A stretch of DNA of 64,000 nucleotides from Fulvia fulva (GCF_020509005.1 NC_063014.1:5146001-5210000), one strand, 5' to 3'; shown: positions 1-11,999, counted from the first letter of the stretch. Made by a program: numbers and translations. The notes: generated by a model not told the origin, from the letters alone.

Positions 1-2732
1 CGAAACAGATGCCTTAGATTTCGTTACTACGGTAGTAATTTTATAGAAACACGGAGACGTCTAGAGACCGGTAGTATATATGTCAAAGAAAATGTTACTA
101 TAGGAGTATAACTACGAGATTTATAATAAGGAACTATTAGCTATCGTCCTTGCCTTTGAAGAATAGAGACCTAAGCTTACCGTTAACTTAGACGATAATA
201 TAGATACCGATTTCGAGAATACGAAATAGATAACAATCCGGTTATCGTCTACTCTAATCATAAGAACCTGAAATACTTTATAAGCACGAAACAACTTAAT
301 AGACGGTAGGTACGCTAGGTATAGTTCCTAGTACAGTCCGTATTCAAAATCACCTATCGTCTAGGTATATAGGGTATAAAGCCTAATAGTCTTACTAGAC
401 GATTATAAGATCTGCCGTCGGATCTAAGTAATCCACGTCTATAGCATTAGAGCTAGGTCATCCTACCGCCCGCTCGCCTCGATATTAAGCTCAATTTAAG
501 CGAGCTACGGGAGGGGGAGGTAGCGTAGTAGGTAGTATAGCAGGATTTACTTATATAAGTCAAGGCTCTATATAACGAAGAGACCGTTTAGGCTACTATA
601 TAATAGCTATCCTAGAACTAGTAAGTACCCCTATTACGTAAATATAAGATTGACGATCGTACGTCTAAAGTAGAAGATAGTATAATCTATATAAAGAACG
701 CCTACGGAGGATATAGCTTATTTGTCCTAGAAGTTACTAGCGTAGTAGAACTTCGTACTCTAATTACGAAACGTTTCTACGATATACCCGCGGCTAGGCA
801 TTCCGGCCGTAAAAAGACATTCGAGTTGATTAGTAGATACTACCGCTAGCTACGTATAGTATAAACGATTAAGAGATTCGTCCGTAATTATATTATATAT
901 AGAACAACGGTTCCGTCAAATTAGTAGTATTAGGGCCTCCTTTTACTATTACCGGTACCCTTCGGAGTATAGGAGGATATCGCTATTAACTTCGTTATAG
1001 ATTTGCCCGTAAGTAAGAGCTTAACCGATAGACAAATATATAAGAACGTCCTTATAGTTACGGACAGGCTTACTAAGGAGAGACACCTAATCCTAGTGCT
1101 ATAGATAGACGCCCTATATATTGTATATATCTTTATCCGCTATATCTTCGTACGTTATAGTATTCCTAAGAGTATCGTCTCGGACCGGGGCTCCTAGTAG
1201 ACGTCTACGTTCTAGAGACGAGTTTACTCCTTACTCGGTATTTAATAACGACTATCGACGGCCTTTTACCTAGAATCTAATAGATAGTCTAAAAACATAA
1301 ATAAGGTTATAGAACGCTACCTTAGGGCCTACATTAACTACGCCTAAGATGATTAGGTTGATTAGTTACTACTTACCGAGTTTACTACTAATCATTATAT
1401 ATTAGCTACTACTAGAGTATTACCCTTCTACGCTAATACCGGTCGTAACCTAGAATTCACGGATACTAGTCTAACTACCCCTATAAAGCTTATGCCCTAT
1501 AAGTAACGACTCGATATAGAATCTACGAATACGTTTGCTAAGCGTTTAAACTAGATGTACGTATATCTAAGGTAAGAAATTATGTTAGCCTAAGCGTTAT
1601 AAGCAGATTTTATAAACGTATATCGCTAGCTACCTCCGAATTATAATATCGGCGACGAAGTTTATATTAACACTACTAACTAGTTAATAACACGCCCGTC
1701 TAAGAAGCTCGATATTAAGAACGTAGGGCCGTACGAGATCACCGTAGTACTCCCGTATTAAAATGCTTACCGCGTTATAATACCCGATCAGTTAGGTAAT
1801 CTCTATAATACTTTCTACGCCTCGCTCCTATAACTAGCTACTAATGACCCCGAACCTAGATAGATCCTAGTACCGCCGCCTCTAATCGAGATCACCCGTG
1901 ACGACGACGGCGAAACATCCGAAGAGTACTTCGTAGAGGATACACTCGATAGGAAATATTTTAAGCTAAAGGGAAGACTACTAAAACACTTACTACCGAA
2001 GCAAGACGAGTATAAATACCTAGTAAAGTAGAAAGGATACCGCGAGCCGAGCTAGGAGCTACTAGAAGTATTAGTAGGAGTAGCCGCCTCTATTAAAGAC
2101 TTCTACTATAACTTTCCGACGAAGTCTATACCCGCCGACTTTAAGCCGCCGTACGACTAGGTACCTAATAAGGACCGAGTTACTAGTATACTACAATCTT
2201 ATACTAAGTCTAGATAGTTACCTACGGAGAACGCGAGTACGTCTATACCGGTAGTTATACCGTAAACTAATACGCCCGTAACGGCGTCTAAGCTATAAGT
2301 AAGGACGTTACGCCGCTCGACAAGACTTAATACGAGTACGATAGAGTTTTATCCTATAGCCGCCGTCGATACGCCTATAGTTAACCTATAAAGCTCTATA
2401 GAAACGAACGCTATAGACATAGGCTCGGATACTTAATACGCTAGGGCTACTATAGAACCGCGTATGCCTACTTCTATAAAGATAATAACGGATAGAAGTC
2501 TCTATAATAAGCGTTAGAATAAGGATGTCGCTATATACCCTAAGCCTCTATATAGCCGTACTAGCTTAGCCGCCCGACGGATATAGTAATCGATAGTAAG
2601 GAGGATATTAAGGGTTTAGAGGATGCTTAAGCTAAATAAGGTAGACTAGAGGATAATATAGTTTTCGTAGATATACTACTATAGAGACAGAGCCGTCCGA
2701 GGACGAATAGCGATCTAAAGGGGGGGGGGTAC
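1..2732 (+). pseudogene. Gypsy A: RIP-inactivated 3' part of a Ty3/gypsy pol (RNase H, integrase, chromodomain)
   Basis: The forward strand encodes the C-terminal half of a Ty3/gypsy polyprotein, broken by many TAG/TAA codons and some frame changes. An RNase H tail is readable near 80-170 (YNYEIYNKELLAIV), then the linker HKNLKYF near 255. The integrase follows: a zinc-binding region near 800-910, then the catalytic core with VIDLP near 990, SDRG near 1170, and NRQ...VIERYLR near 1275-1325. A chromodomain occupies about 1924-2100 (EYFVEDTLDRKYF, then YKYLVK-stop-KGY). RT, protease and gag lie outside the window. The density of TpA at former CpA/TpG sites marks it as RIPed. Family placement is firm; function is lost. 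Confidence 0.88.
1924..2160 (+). pseudogene. Chromodomain of gypsy A integrase (degenerate)
   Basis: This is the C-terminal module of the gypsy A integrase. The frame reads EYFVEDTLDRKYF at the start, then YKYLVK, a stop where the conserved Trp would be, and KGY, then a helix ending near 2160. The order (acidic-aromatic start, KYLVKWKGY-like strand, C-terminal helix) is that of chromodomains of the Ty3/gypsy chromovirus lineage. These are known to bind methylated histone H3 and bias integration towards heterochromatin. The Trp codon TGG became TAG, a typical RIP change. Confidence 0.8.
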
Positions 2733-2877
2733 TATTACGGTTTACTACTACTATAACGTCGCGCGCCTTAGCGCTTCCTTATATATCTCGTACGCTTTGT
2801 ACTTCTCTTTCGTAGCCTTACCGAATAACGCTTGTTTTACGGCAACCCTATACTATCGTCTAATAGATCACTACCCG
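2718..2877 (+). repeat. Gypsy A polypurine tract and truncated 3' LTR
   Basis: A purine run (AAAGGGGGGGGGG followed by TAC, about 2718-2732) precedes a sequence opening TATTACGG at 2733. This is what RIP would make of TGTCACGG, the LTR start also seen in other gypsy families here. The LTR is cut at about 2877 by a LINE fragment and the rest is not found downstream. The LTR length is therefore unknown. Confidence 0.6.
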
Positions 2878-3848
2878 TAATAAGTAGCTTATTAACTTCG
2901 TACGGTCCTACCTCTAAAACCGTAGTACATCGATCCTAGTCGGTTAGTACAAAAGCCTATTTTAAGTAGTCTATACTAGAATCCCGTAAGGCTTAACGCT
3001 AGTACCTATTCTGTTCCTCTTCTTTATAGCGACGCTACTCCTAGCCCTAGAATCCTAGAATACCGCTACGAGCGGCTTCGTAGACGATACGAATATCCTA
3101 GCGTAGTCTTCCTCGACTAAGGAGAACTATAGGCTACTAGAAGAGAAGCACAAGATCTACGAGGACTAGGCTAGGAGGTATAGGGCTCGGTTTGCCCTAG
3201 AAAAGTACAATATAATACACTTTACGCGCCGGCTACGGTTCTATAATATATAAGCTTCTATCTAGATATAGGGATATATAACTAACCCGGTAAATTAGCT
3301 TAGGGTCCTCGGACTATAGGTAGACCCGGCGCTACGGTAGAGGAAGTACGTATAGGTAATATTACGGAAAGCTAAATAGAATATAGTATTATACTAGAGG
3401 CATACTACGTCTATATAGGGGGCGGACTTTCGGTAGTTACGACTTCTATATACGGCTATTATACGGCCAGTCCTTACCTATAGTAGCTAAGTATAGTCCT
3501 TAGGCGAGAGGGCCTACCTATTAAAGGGACTCGTCGCGCCGTTAGCGAAGATCCAAAACCAATGCCTAAGGAAGGTTACCGGGGTATATAAGTCGATACT
3601 AATAAGGATGCTTAAGTACGAGACCGCTATACCGCCGATCGACCTATATATCTAGGGACTACGGACCTCCTACTTAGGTAAGTCGGTATAGTACCTAGTA
3701 TAGAAGGTCATCGCTAGTATAGTCGTAAGGGCTCGCGAATTAGTACTAGCGTATAAGGGTATTCGACCCGGAAACAAGCCGAACTACCGGGTAAGGGACG
3801 AATAGCTAGTAATATAATAGGAAGGTAAGAAATCGTTTATAGAGTAAC
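2878..3848 (+). pseudogene. LINE fragment (non-LTR RT), 5'-truncated, RIPed
   Basis: This is part of the same non-LTR family as LINE 1 (11898-16876) and LINE 2, here on the forward strand. The RT palm motif is intact at 3077-3088 (FVDD, in GFVDDTNILA), followed by the thumb-region motif FALEKYN...HF. Similarity to LINE 1 starts abruptly inside the RT domain near 2878, a normal 5' truncation. It ends at 3848 where the LTR of copia 1 begins. The missing 3' end is not found on the other side of copia 1. Many stops from RIP. Confidence 0.82.
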
Positions 3849-4083
3849 TGTTAAGATATAGCATCTCAAAGGGAGTCAACAATTAGGAAGTGATCTAGTA
3901 GCCTAAGGCATCTATAATAACTCAGCTTATAGGGAGATACCTTCTCTCCCCTTTAGCTTAGATAGATATCTAATACAATCAACACATTAGTTCCTAATAT
4001 ATTGCTATATACTCGTGCTATTAGTCAGTTGAAGATTGATCTCTTACTCCACTCCGCTACTATCTATCCGTACCTGTTTAATA
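3849..4083 (+). repeat. Copia 1 5' LTR (235 bp)
   Basis: Direct repeat of 9423-9657. It begins TGTTAAGATATAG and ends CTGTTTAATA. The terminal CA has become TA, and most differences from the 3' LTR are C/T or G/A at CpA/TpG, as RIP produces. Confidence 0.95.
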
Positions 4084-4098
4084 GGTTATAAGCCCGGG
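4084..4098 (+). promoter_or_regulatory. Copia 1 primer-binding site (initiator tRNA-Met anticodon arm)
   Basis: Immediately after the LTR reads GGTTATAAGCCCGGG. With one RIP change (TGA to TAA) it corresponds to GGTTATGAGCCCGGG, the complement of an initiator-tRNA anticodon arm with CAT in the loop (CCCGGGCTCATAACC). Priming from an internal half-tRNA is established for Drosophila copia. The same site follows the 5' LTR of copia 2 and, as GTTATGAGCCCG, that of copia C. Confidence 0.7.
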
Positions 4099-4560
4099 TT
4101 TATATAGGAATAAGAGTAACCTATATTAGTATAGGTTACTTATATCCCTTACTATCGTAGTAGAGAACATCTAGGAATTAGAAGTCTACCCCGTCTATCC
4201 TATTAAGGAGCTTAGTTCGATACTAAGTAATAGGTAACCTAGATAAGGACTCTATACGGCTTACTTAAAGCTAATACCTTAAAGATACTCTATAGGTAGA
4301 ACTGTATCGAGATACTATTAAGAAGGACTTCAAGTAAGTCATTTGAAGCTCTACTAGGAGAGACAGACCTATGTCCTAGCCCCGAGACCTTATACCGCTC
4401 CTTCTTTACTTTACTAAGTAGGCCTTAGTATCTACACCTACGAACTTTCCTATTCTATACTAGAAGCCTTAGTAGGATCTGAGCGACTACTTTAGAACAT
4501 ATACACCTTGTTTTATTATATCTAATCTATTATAGATTTATACTAAGAGAAGATAGAGGA
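4099..4560 (+). other. Copia 1 5' leader, no gene seen
   Basis: RIPed leader between the primer-binding site and the first readable gag/pol sequence. It contains short inverted repeats such as AACCTATATTAGTATAGGTT near 4130-4149, but no open frame or domain I can name. The corresponding leader of copia 2 (48,100-48,520, reverse strand) is nearly the same. Confidence 0.5.
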
Positions 4561-7500
4561 GAAGAGAGGCAAAATCCCAATTCTTAGGAGGGACAATTAG
4601 AAGAGATAGTTTAACCTTCCGAGATACAAGATAGAGAGCTAATTAGTATTCTTTATAATTAATGACCTAATAGAAGTGTCTTTTAACAACATTAAGGGCA
4701 AGACTCTAAAACTCTAAGAAGAGGCTATAACTAAAGAGATCCTTAATACGCTAATATAGACAAGACATAATGTAGTATATAACTTCAGTATCCTTAGTAG
4801 GATTATAGAAGAAGATGAATTTGAGCTTAAGGGCTTATATAAATCTAGAAGAGCTACTAAGAAGTGGGTGTATCTGTAGAACAAGTATAGCTAGGTACTA
4901 CTACCTATATATATAAGCTTATAAAGCAATTTGTGACCTTTGAGATAAGTGAAGAGTTCACTATTAGATCTGTATAGACACACCTAGTTTCTCTTAGAAA
5001 AAGGATTGCTAATGTTGACCTAGAGGGTCAGCATTATAGGAAAGCTAATATAAGGATGACCTAGCTCTTAAGCTCACTGCTACCTAGCTACTATATAGCT
5101 AGGGATACTATTATAGCTCAGCTAAAGATAGATTATAAAAGGACCTTAAAGATTCTTAAAGCTTAAGAAGCTAGGTTAGATCCCTCTAAGGCTAAGTATA
5201 GTATAGTAGCTACCTAGGTCAAGCCCTTAGGTCTAGTAAGACTACTCTCCTACCTTCTCTATAAGAAGGATTATCTAATAAAGGACTACCCTAGTCTGCC
5301 TAAGGCAAGAAAGGTCCTTAGATCTTATTCCTAACCACTATCTTCCTAGAATATACCACATATTAAGAAGAAGAGAACTCTACTACCTACTTTAAGGAGG
5401 ACACTAAGAGAGAAGTCCTCTATAGGAGAACTTAAGAAAATAGTAAAGAAACTCAGCTCTAATATACTATCACTCTAGAAGAACTAGGCCTAGTCTTATA
5501 CCTCTAAAGTAAAGAAGACTAGAAAAGGTTTTTCCGCCTAAGAGTTACGTGACTTATGCAGCTCATCCCTAGAGACAATGTCTAATAATAATAAGTATGA
5601 TAAAGTGGCTTACTTAACTACAGAAGTCTAAGGCAAGTTCCCCTTATTAGAGTAGTTACTTAACTCCTATACTTCATCCTATATAACTAACTAAAGCTAC
5701 CTCTTTAGATCGATAAGTCCCTTAATAAGGAAGAAATAGATCAAAGTAGGAAGTGGTTTTTTATTAGCCACTTATATTAGGAATGTAGAGATGAGTAGGA
5801 GAGCTAGTAGAAAAGTTGTTTTAGAAGATGTCCTACTTATACCTAAGCTAGGAGTAAACCTAGTTTTATAGAACTAGTTTAGTAAGCAGTTTAGTGTTTA
5901 ACCTCTATTATTTTCTCTTGTTTCCCCCTCTAGTAAGACTATTGTGTAGACAAAGCTCCTTAGGGGGGCTCTATTTATTAATAAGATTTCTCCTCTCCTA
6001 TAAGAACGGGCACATTACTTATTATATGTACCACTAATAGAGAATGCCTTTGTGACTACTTAATTAGAGACCGACCTAAAGTAGTGGGAGCTTTAGTATA
6101 GAAGATTTGCACACTTTAGGAAGAATTTGCTCTAGAATCTTTATAAGGTAATAGACTTGAAAGAACCTATTCATATCCCTAAGAATGGCTTTCACTAGTA
6201 TAGAGTATGTTCAATAGCAAAGATAAAGAAGTACAAAGGCAAAGTTATAGAGAGAAGACCTAAAAGACTTACCCTTATATCTATTAATATATATAGCCTA
6301 CTACCAATCTTAAGACTAGGATTTAAATACTAGCTTAAGATTGTTAACAACTTCTCTAGGAAGAAGTAGACTTTTCCTCTTAGGAAAAGAGAAGATGCTC
6401 CAGTTGCTCTCTAGAACTAGAAGATCAAAGTAGAGAGGAAATCATTAGCGTAGCTAAAAGTAGTAAGGCTTAACAATATAAAAGAACTTATTACATTAGT
6501 AAAGCAGTAGGAGAAGGATTTAGGAATTAGGCTCGAGCCGACTAAGGCATATAACTCTCTATAGAATGGACTAGTTAAGAGGGTAATATAAACCTTAGAG
6601 GACTCTATAAGGGCAATGCTTAAAGAGGCTAAAATGCCGGTTAAATTTTGGCCTAAAGTGTCACGGGCAGCCCGCGACCCCTCACTGTAGCTGCGTCGGC
6701 CCGGCTGAACCGCGGACCTTCTGCATCGGGTTAGCGCGGCTTGGCTTTACTTTATAACTTCGCCGCGCCTCGCGCTCCTCTTTCGTAGCTTCGTAGAACA
6801 ACAACTATCTCATTCGGACCCTATGGTACGCGCGCCCTTACATAAAGTACTAGAGGCCCAAACTTATATAAGGAACAAACTACTAAATAGCCTAGATTAC
6901 GATAGGTTCAAGGTTTCACTAGATAAGGCTTTTGATAGTATTAAACCGACTATTAACCATTTGAAAGTTTAGGGATATAAAGTTGTTGTCTATATAGACA
7001 CAAGATCCTAACCTTAATAGGCAAGAAGTGACAAGCTAATAAATAGGGGTAAAGGAGTAGTGTTTATTAGGTATATTAAAAACATAGCTAAAGCCTAGCT
7101 CTTCGAGGAACTAGACATAAGAGCTATTAAACAACACATATATACAGACTTCTTTAAGGACTAGCCTAGAGGTAATATAGGTCTTAATGTTCTAACATTG
7201 AATCTACTAAGCAGTATACTAGCTAGGAAGCTCTTAGGATGGCCGAGGAAGAACGTATCCTTAGGACAATCTACCTATTATTTAGGCGTCTATTAAAGCA
7301 CCCCCGAAATAGATTAGCTAATTAAGAGCCCTAAAGTCGCTTAGCCGAGAAAGCTGTTTATATAACTTCTCTAACCTCCGGAGAACGTAGGGGAATTTCA
7401 GAAAATCGATTAGCTAATTAAGAGAAGCTCCCTAGATCCCTAGGAAATAGACGTTACTAGGTCATAAGTAACGGTCCCTAAATCATCCCTTAGGAAGAGA

Positions 7501-9422
7501 AAGGCTGACTATGATATTAAGGGCTATAACATAAAATAGAAAGCCCTAAAATCTATAGTCCCTAAGCCCGAACTAACTACTAAAGTAGGAGAAGCAATAG
7601 ACCTCTTAGAGAACCTTGCTACTTTTTACTAAGCTTTCTTTATAGCTATACAATCATTAGACAGTTCAATACTATAGGATAGCAAATTCCTAGAAGAAGT
7701 TAAGGAAATGGCCTTTATAGTAACTATAGAAGCTATTATATATAAGTAAGAGGTCCTAATTCCAAAATCCTATAAGGATGCTATAAATAACAAGAAATAG
7801 GGACATCTTTAGAAGGAAGCAATCCAAAAGGAACTAGATGCTCTATAGAGTAACAACACCTAGGAAAATTCTATTCTACTAAAAGGAGCAAATCTAGTTA
7901 TATTAAGATAGGTCTTTAATATTAAGAGAAGTATTAGTAGAGCTATTGAAAAGTTTAAGGCTAGACTAGTTACAAGGGGCTTCTTATAGAAGTTTAGTGT
8001 TGACTTTATAGAGACATTTGTACCTATAGTAAGACAGGACACCCTTAGGGTGTTTATAGCTATTGTATATAAGAAGGATCTTCATCTTTACTAAGTAGAT
8101 ATGAATAATGCATTTATGGAAAGCACCCTCTATAAAGACATCTTTATGTTACTAATACTAGGAGTTAAGCTTCTACTAAACATAGTGTTCAAAATCCTTA
8201 AAAGCTTATATAGACTTAAGCAAGCAGCTAGAGATTGAAATTAACTCTGTGTGTTAAAGCTTAGAGAGATTGGATTCATATAGTCAGAAGTGGATCTATG
8301 CCTACTTATCTATAAGAAGAGGGAGATCATAATCCTTATATATATAGATAACATTCCAATTGCTACACTAAAGTTAATAGATGTTCTCTAGTTTAAAAGA
8401 GAACCTGGTAAGATCTTCAAGATCAAAGATCTAGGTGAACCTAAAAAGATCCTTAGTATAAGAGTTATAAGGGATAGGAAGAGAGGAATCCTAAAACTTA
8501 ACTAAGGACACTTTATTAGGGACAGCCTAGCTAAGATAGGAATAAACTATAAGAAGGCAGCACCTACACACTTACCTATAGATAGCTATAAGGCCCTTAA
8601 ACCTTCAAGCTATATAGATAAGAGGTGTGACAAGGCAGAGTACTAGAGTATTAATAGTACTTAGATATAGCTAGCAATAATCACAAGGCTAGACATTGCT
8701 TTTACCCTAGGAAGGATAAGCTCATTTGTAAGTGACCTATCTACCTACCACATAAAGGCTTTAAATAAGATCACTAGGTACCTAAGATTATACCCTAATC
8801 TAGGACTTTAGTTCTTAAAGTCTAGAAAAGGACACCTTATTAGATACTATAATTCTGATTATATAATAGACAAAGCAGACAGAGTCTTAATCCTTAGGTA
8901 TGTCTTCTTCCTCTATAGGGCACCAGTTTCTTAGATAAGTAAGAAGCAAAAGTCTGTAGTAATATCTATGATAGAGGCTAAATATATAGCTATAAATATA
9001 TATACGAAGTAGTCCCAATTCCTAGCTTCACTACTAAGAGAAATGGATTGTCTAGAGTTAGTAGGAGACTGTTCCTATCAACTAAGAATCACTAGAAACT
9101 AGGAGACTGTATTAAATTTAAGACCAGTCCAATTAAGAGGTAACAATCAAGCTGCCCTTACCCTAGTAAAAGATGTATATATTTATGACAAGTCGAAGCA
9201 CATTAATATTGCCTATAACGCTATTAGGAAACTTTAGTAGAGGAGGCTTATTGCTATTAAGTATACCCTAACCTCTAAGATAGTTATAGACGGGTTTATA
9301 AAACTAAAGACTAGTCTACACTTCTAGAGGTTTATAAGCTAGCTTAACCTGTTATAAAAAGGTCTAAGTACTATTAATAGGAAGTGAGCAGACTATAACC
9401 TCCTATACGAGATAAGTAGGAG
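4561..9422 (+). pseudogene. Copia 1 gag-pol, RIP-inactivated
   Basis: Domains are readable in order despite many stops. After the gag region there is protease-flanking sequence near 5,800-5,880 (VLEDVLLIPKLGVNLV), the GAG-pre-integrase region near 6,080-6,210, and the integrase core and C-terminus near 6,290-6,900, split by the solo LTR after KFWPK. RT follows near 7,900-8,400 with ARLVTRGF, DMNNAFM and LKSLYRLKQAARD. RNase H spans about 8,850-9,300 (EAKYIAI, NNQAALTL). The RT catalytic box reads YIDN at 8341-8352: the second Asp codon changed GAC to AAC, a TpG-to-TpA event, so catalysis would be lost even without the stops. Confidence 0.9.
6659..6842 (+). mobile_element. 184-bp solo LTR of the gypsy C family, un-RIPed
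   Basis: It starts TGTCACGGGCAG and ends GCGCCCTTACA, flanked by the 5-bp duplication TAAAG (6654-6658 and 6843-6847). It is the reverse complement of the gypsy C LTRs at 30574-30757 and 37606-37789 but keeps CpA/TpG where those have TpA. The empty site is seen in copia 2 (around 45,960-45,990, reverse strand), which reads straight through. It therefore inserted, and lost its internal part by LTR-LTR recombination, after the two copia copies separated. Confidence 0.95.
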
Positions 9423-9657
9423 TGTTAAGATGTAGCATCTTAAAGGGAGTCAATAATTAGGAAGTAATCTAGTAGCCTAAGGTATCTATAATGACTTAGC
9501 TTATAGGGAGATACCTTCTCTCCCCTTTAGCTTAGATAGACATCTAACACAATTAACATATTAGTTCCTAATATATTGCTATATGCTCGTGCTATTAGTC
9601 AGTTAAAGATTGATCTCTTACTCTACTCCGCTACTATCTACCCGTACCTATTTAACA
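9423..9657 (+). repeat. Copia 1 3' LTR (235 bp)
   Basis: Direct repeat of 3849-4083. It starts TGTTAAGATGTAG and ends CTATTTAACA, preceded by the purine-rich tract GATAAGTAGGAG. The next base (9658) is already gypsy D coding sequence. Confidence 0.95.
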
Positions 9658-9822
9658 CTATCCCTTATTTATAGACTCTAGATCCTAATATCTAGGTGTC
9701 TAGTATAACGATTAGCGAAGCCTACGAAGAGAACCTAGACGAAGGTTACCTTATTTAGGATATAGGGACTCTTAACTCTAATAAGCTAGAGCCTACGACT
9801 AAGGAACTTATTTACGACATTA
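9658..9822 (+). pseudogene. Gypsy D segment 1: pol region upstream of RT
   Basis: The frame reads TISEAYEENLDEGYLI and then LEPTTKELIYDIM, continuing after the solo LTR as IRLSTILAKDKAIYINKK. It is part of the polyprotein between protease and RT. It begins at 9658 directly against the copia 1 LTR, so the 5' end of gypsy D was removed rather than merely interrupted. Confidence 0.7.
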
Positions 9823-10342
9823 TGTCATGGTCTCCCCACAGAGTGTACAGAAGGTGGGGACAGAAGAGCCTCAGAGTGCTCAGAAGTCGTCAAGAAGTGA
9901 CAGTCCAGCTTGGTGTGTGAGCGCCAAGAATCATATGCCCCGTAACATTCACTACGGGACCTAGCCCTCCAAATTCACCCCTCTACCAAACCTTGACAGA
10001 TTCACTTCGGCTCGTGACTGTGTGACTCACGGCACTCCCGCGAGCACCCGCGACTGCGCTGGACCCTGGAAGAAGCACGTGGAAGACTCGGAACGTAGGG
10101 CAGGTTGGAATAAGGTTTTGAGCAAAGCTGCTGAGCGCGGCTTCGCACGGGTTAGCCCTGTTGATGCGGGGACACGCACTCGCGAGGGTCGCGTATAAAT
10201 ATCTGGCCTTCCCCAGGCCTCTCTTGCTTTCTTCGTCTTTTGTTTTGTGTAGCAATTATACTATACCCTTTTGCATCTGTACTTCGCACCTGCATTCTCG
10301 CTTTCACCCTTGCATCTCACAGGCCAGGCTCTCGCCCTGACA
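9823..10342 (+). mobile_element. 520-bp solo LTR of the gypsy B family, un-RIPed
   Basis: It begins TGTCATGGTCTCCCC and ends CTCGCCCTGACA, with a perfect 5-bp duplication CATTA at 9818-9822 and 10343-10347. It has the same length as the gypsy B LTRs (17757-18276, and 23528-23920 plus 30368-30494) but retains CpA/TpG throughout. It serves as a near-ancestral reference; for instance CCCTGGAAG here reads CCCTAGAAG in gypsy B sense orientation. It contains a TATA box. A 90-codon open frame on its reverse strand (9983-10255) is probably incidental. Confidence 0.96.
10194..10201 (+). promoter_or_regulatory. TATA box of the gypsy B family LTR
   Basis: TATAAATA lies about 370 bp into the 520-bp LTR, in sense orientation, followed by pyrimidine-rich sequence (CTTGCTTTCTTCGTC). 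That is a plausible pol II start region for the U3/R boundary. The same motif survives in both gypsy B LTRs (reverse strand, 17898-17905 and 23669-23676). Confidence 0.6.
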
Positions 10343-10347
10343 CATTA

Positions 10348-11897
10348 GTATACGGCTAAGTACTATATTAGCTAAAGACAAGGCTATCTATATAAATAAG
10401 AAGTAAGCGACTATACGAGAAGTCGAATTCTTACTACCCTAATAGCTAAAGGACCTAAAGTACGGATTTGACCCGTCTATCGCTAAAGGCCTACCTCCCT
10501 ATCGCCCCGAATTAGATTTAGCGATTAAATTCGTTAAAGAAGCTAAGCTACCTTTTAAGCGTCCTTATTCTATATCGAAACTAGAGCTCGATATAACTAA
10601 AGCCTACGTCGATAAGGAAGAAGCCGCTAGTAAAATCCGACGCTCTATGTCCTAGATCGCTAGTCCTATTATTATTGTTAAGAAGCTAGGTAGAGGACTC
10701 TATATCTACGTAGACTATAGAGCTGTTAACGCTATTACCGTTAAGAATAGGTACCTAATACCTTAAGTCTGTAAGACTCTAGCTCGTATAAGCGGTATAT
10801 AGTAGTTTACTACCTTAGACATTATTATAGTATTTAACGAGCTACGTATCCGTAAAGGCGACGAATATAAGACAGCCTTCACTACCCGATAAAGTACCTA
10901 CTAATGGCTTATAGTGCCATTTAGTCTCTATAACGTACTAAGCGCGTTCTAGGTATATATTAATAAAGTATTATCTAGATACCTAGACGACTTCGTGTCT
11001 ATATACCTAGACGACTATATCGTGTTTACGTATAGTTCATTTAAGGAATACGTAAAACACGTACGTACTATTATTAAGTGTCTAATTAACGCTCGACTTC
11101 CTATAGACGTCTATAAGTACCGCTTCTTCTAGAAGAGCGTCAAGTTCTTAGGACTAATTATTACTAATAAGGGCATTTAGATAGATAAATCTAAGGTCTA
11201 GACTATTATAGATTAGGCTACTCTATAGAGCTTAAAGGATATACTGTCCTTCCTTAGGCTAGCCAACTTCTATAGGAGGTTCGTTAATAACTTTTCCGGT
11301 GTCGTTATACCTTTAACCGACCTTATACGCGGCAACGTACTTAAGAATCGTGTACCCTTCGTATAGAGCCTAGACTACTAAAGTGCATTCGAGACCCTAA
11401 AGGTAGTATTCTATAAACGCCTAGTATTAGTACACGCTAATATTACTAAGCCCTACGTCGTAGAAACTAATTCCTTAGATAGGTATATAGCTAGTATATT
11501 GTCTTAGGTTAGAGAGGACGGTAAATTATATCCTATCGTATTCTACTCGATAAAGATAAACCTAGTAGAATATAATTACGAGATTTACGATAAGGAGCTA
11601 ATAGCTATTATTAAAGCGTTCGAGAAATAGAGGCCGGAGCTAATAAGCGCTCCCTCTAAGGTTCTTACCGACTATAAGGGCTTAGAGTAGTTTATAACGA
11701 CTTAGTAGCTAACCCGCCGATAAGCGCGCTAGAGCGAGTTCCTATCCGGGTTCGACTTCTAGATAGAATATCGCCCTAGTAAGCTTAGGATAAAGCCCGA
11801 CAGCCTTACGCGCTATAGATAAGATATAGACGATAAGGATAATGTGAAACATAGGTAGTAAGCTATATTAAAGCTACGTAATCTCCCTCCTAATATA
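10348..11897 (+). pseudogene. Gypsy D segment 2: RT and RNase H (degenerate)
   Basis: The frame reads LPPYRPELDLAIKF, then [21 protein letters not shown] and [13 protein letters not shown], the opening blocks of a Ty3/gypsy RT. The catalytic box YLDD is intact at 11004-11015. RNase H follows (EYNYEIYDKELIAI near 11,570). Later comes LTDYKGLE near 11,680 and a linker ending LRNLPPNI at the LINE 1 insertion. Numerous TAG/TAA codons stand at former CAG, CAA and TGG. Confidence 0.88.
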
Positions 11898-11914
11898 GAT
11901 AGATAGATAGATTT
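11895..11914 (-). repeat. LINE 1 3'-terminal (TAGA)n microsatellite
   Basis: ATAGATAGATAGATAGATTT marks the 3' terminus of LINE 1, directly against the target duplication. The same repeat type ends LINE X (39,579-39,597) and LINE 3 (61,455-61,477), so it belongs to the elements. Confidence 0.85.
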
Positions 11915-11999
11915 GTCATTCCCCTATTCTAGGACCCTATCCGGCCTATATAGGTATATATCTATTGTTATATATAAAGAGAAACCCGAATAGGTGAAA

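Larger units (their letters stand above)
3849..9657 (+). mobile_element. Copia 1: full-length RIPed Ty1/copia retrotransposon without matching target duplication
   Basis: The element has 235-bp LTRs at both ends (3849-4083 and 9423-9657), starting TGTTAAG and ending TTTAATA or TTTAACA. A primer-binding site follows the 5' LTR, and the domain order is copia-type (protease, integrase, RT, RNase H). It is interrupted by a solo LTR at 6659-6842. The left flank ends GTAAC and the right flank starts CTATC, so no target-site duplication is present. The flanks also belong to different older elements (a LINE on the left, gypsy D on the right). This points to recombination between copia copies or a deletion. 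Internally it is almost identical to copia 2 in inverted orientation. Confidence 0.92.
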
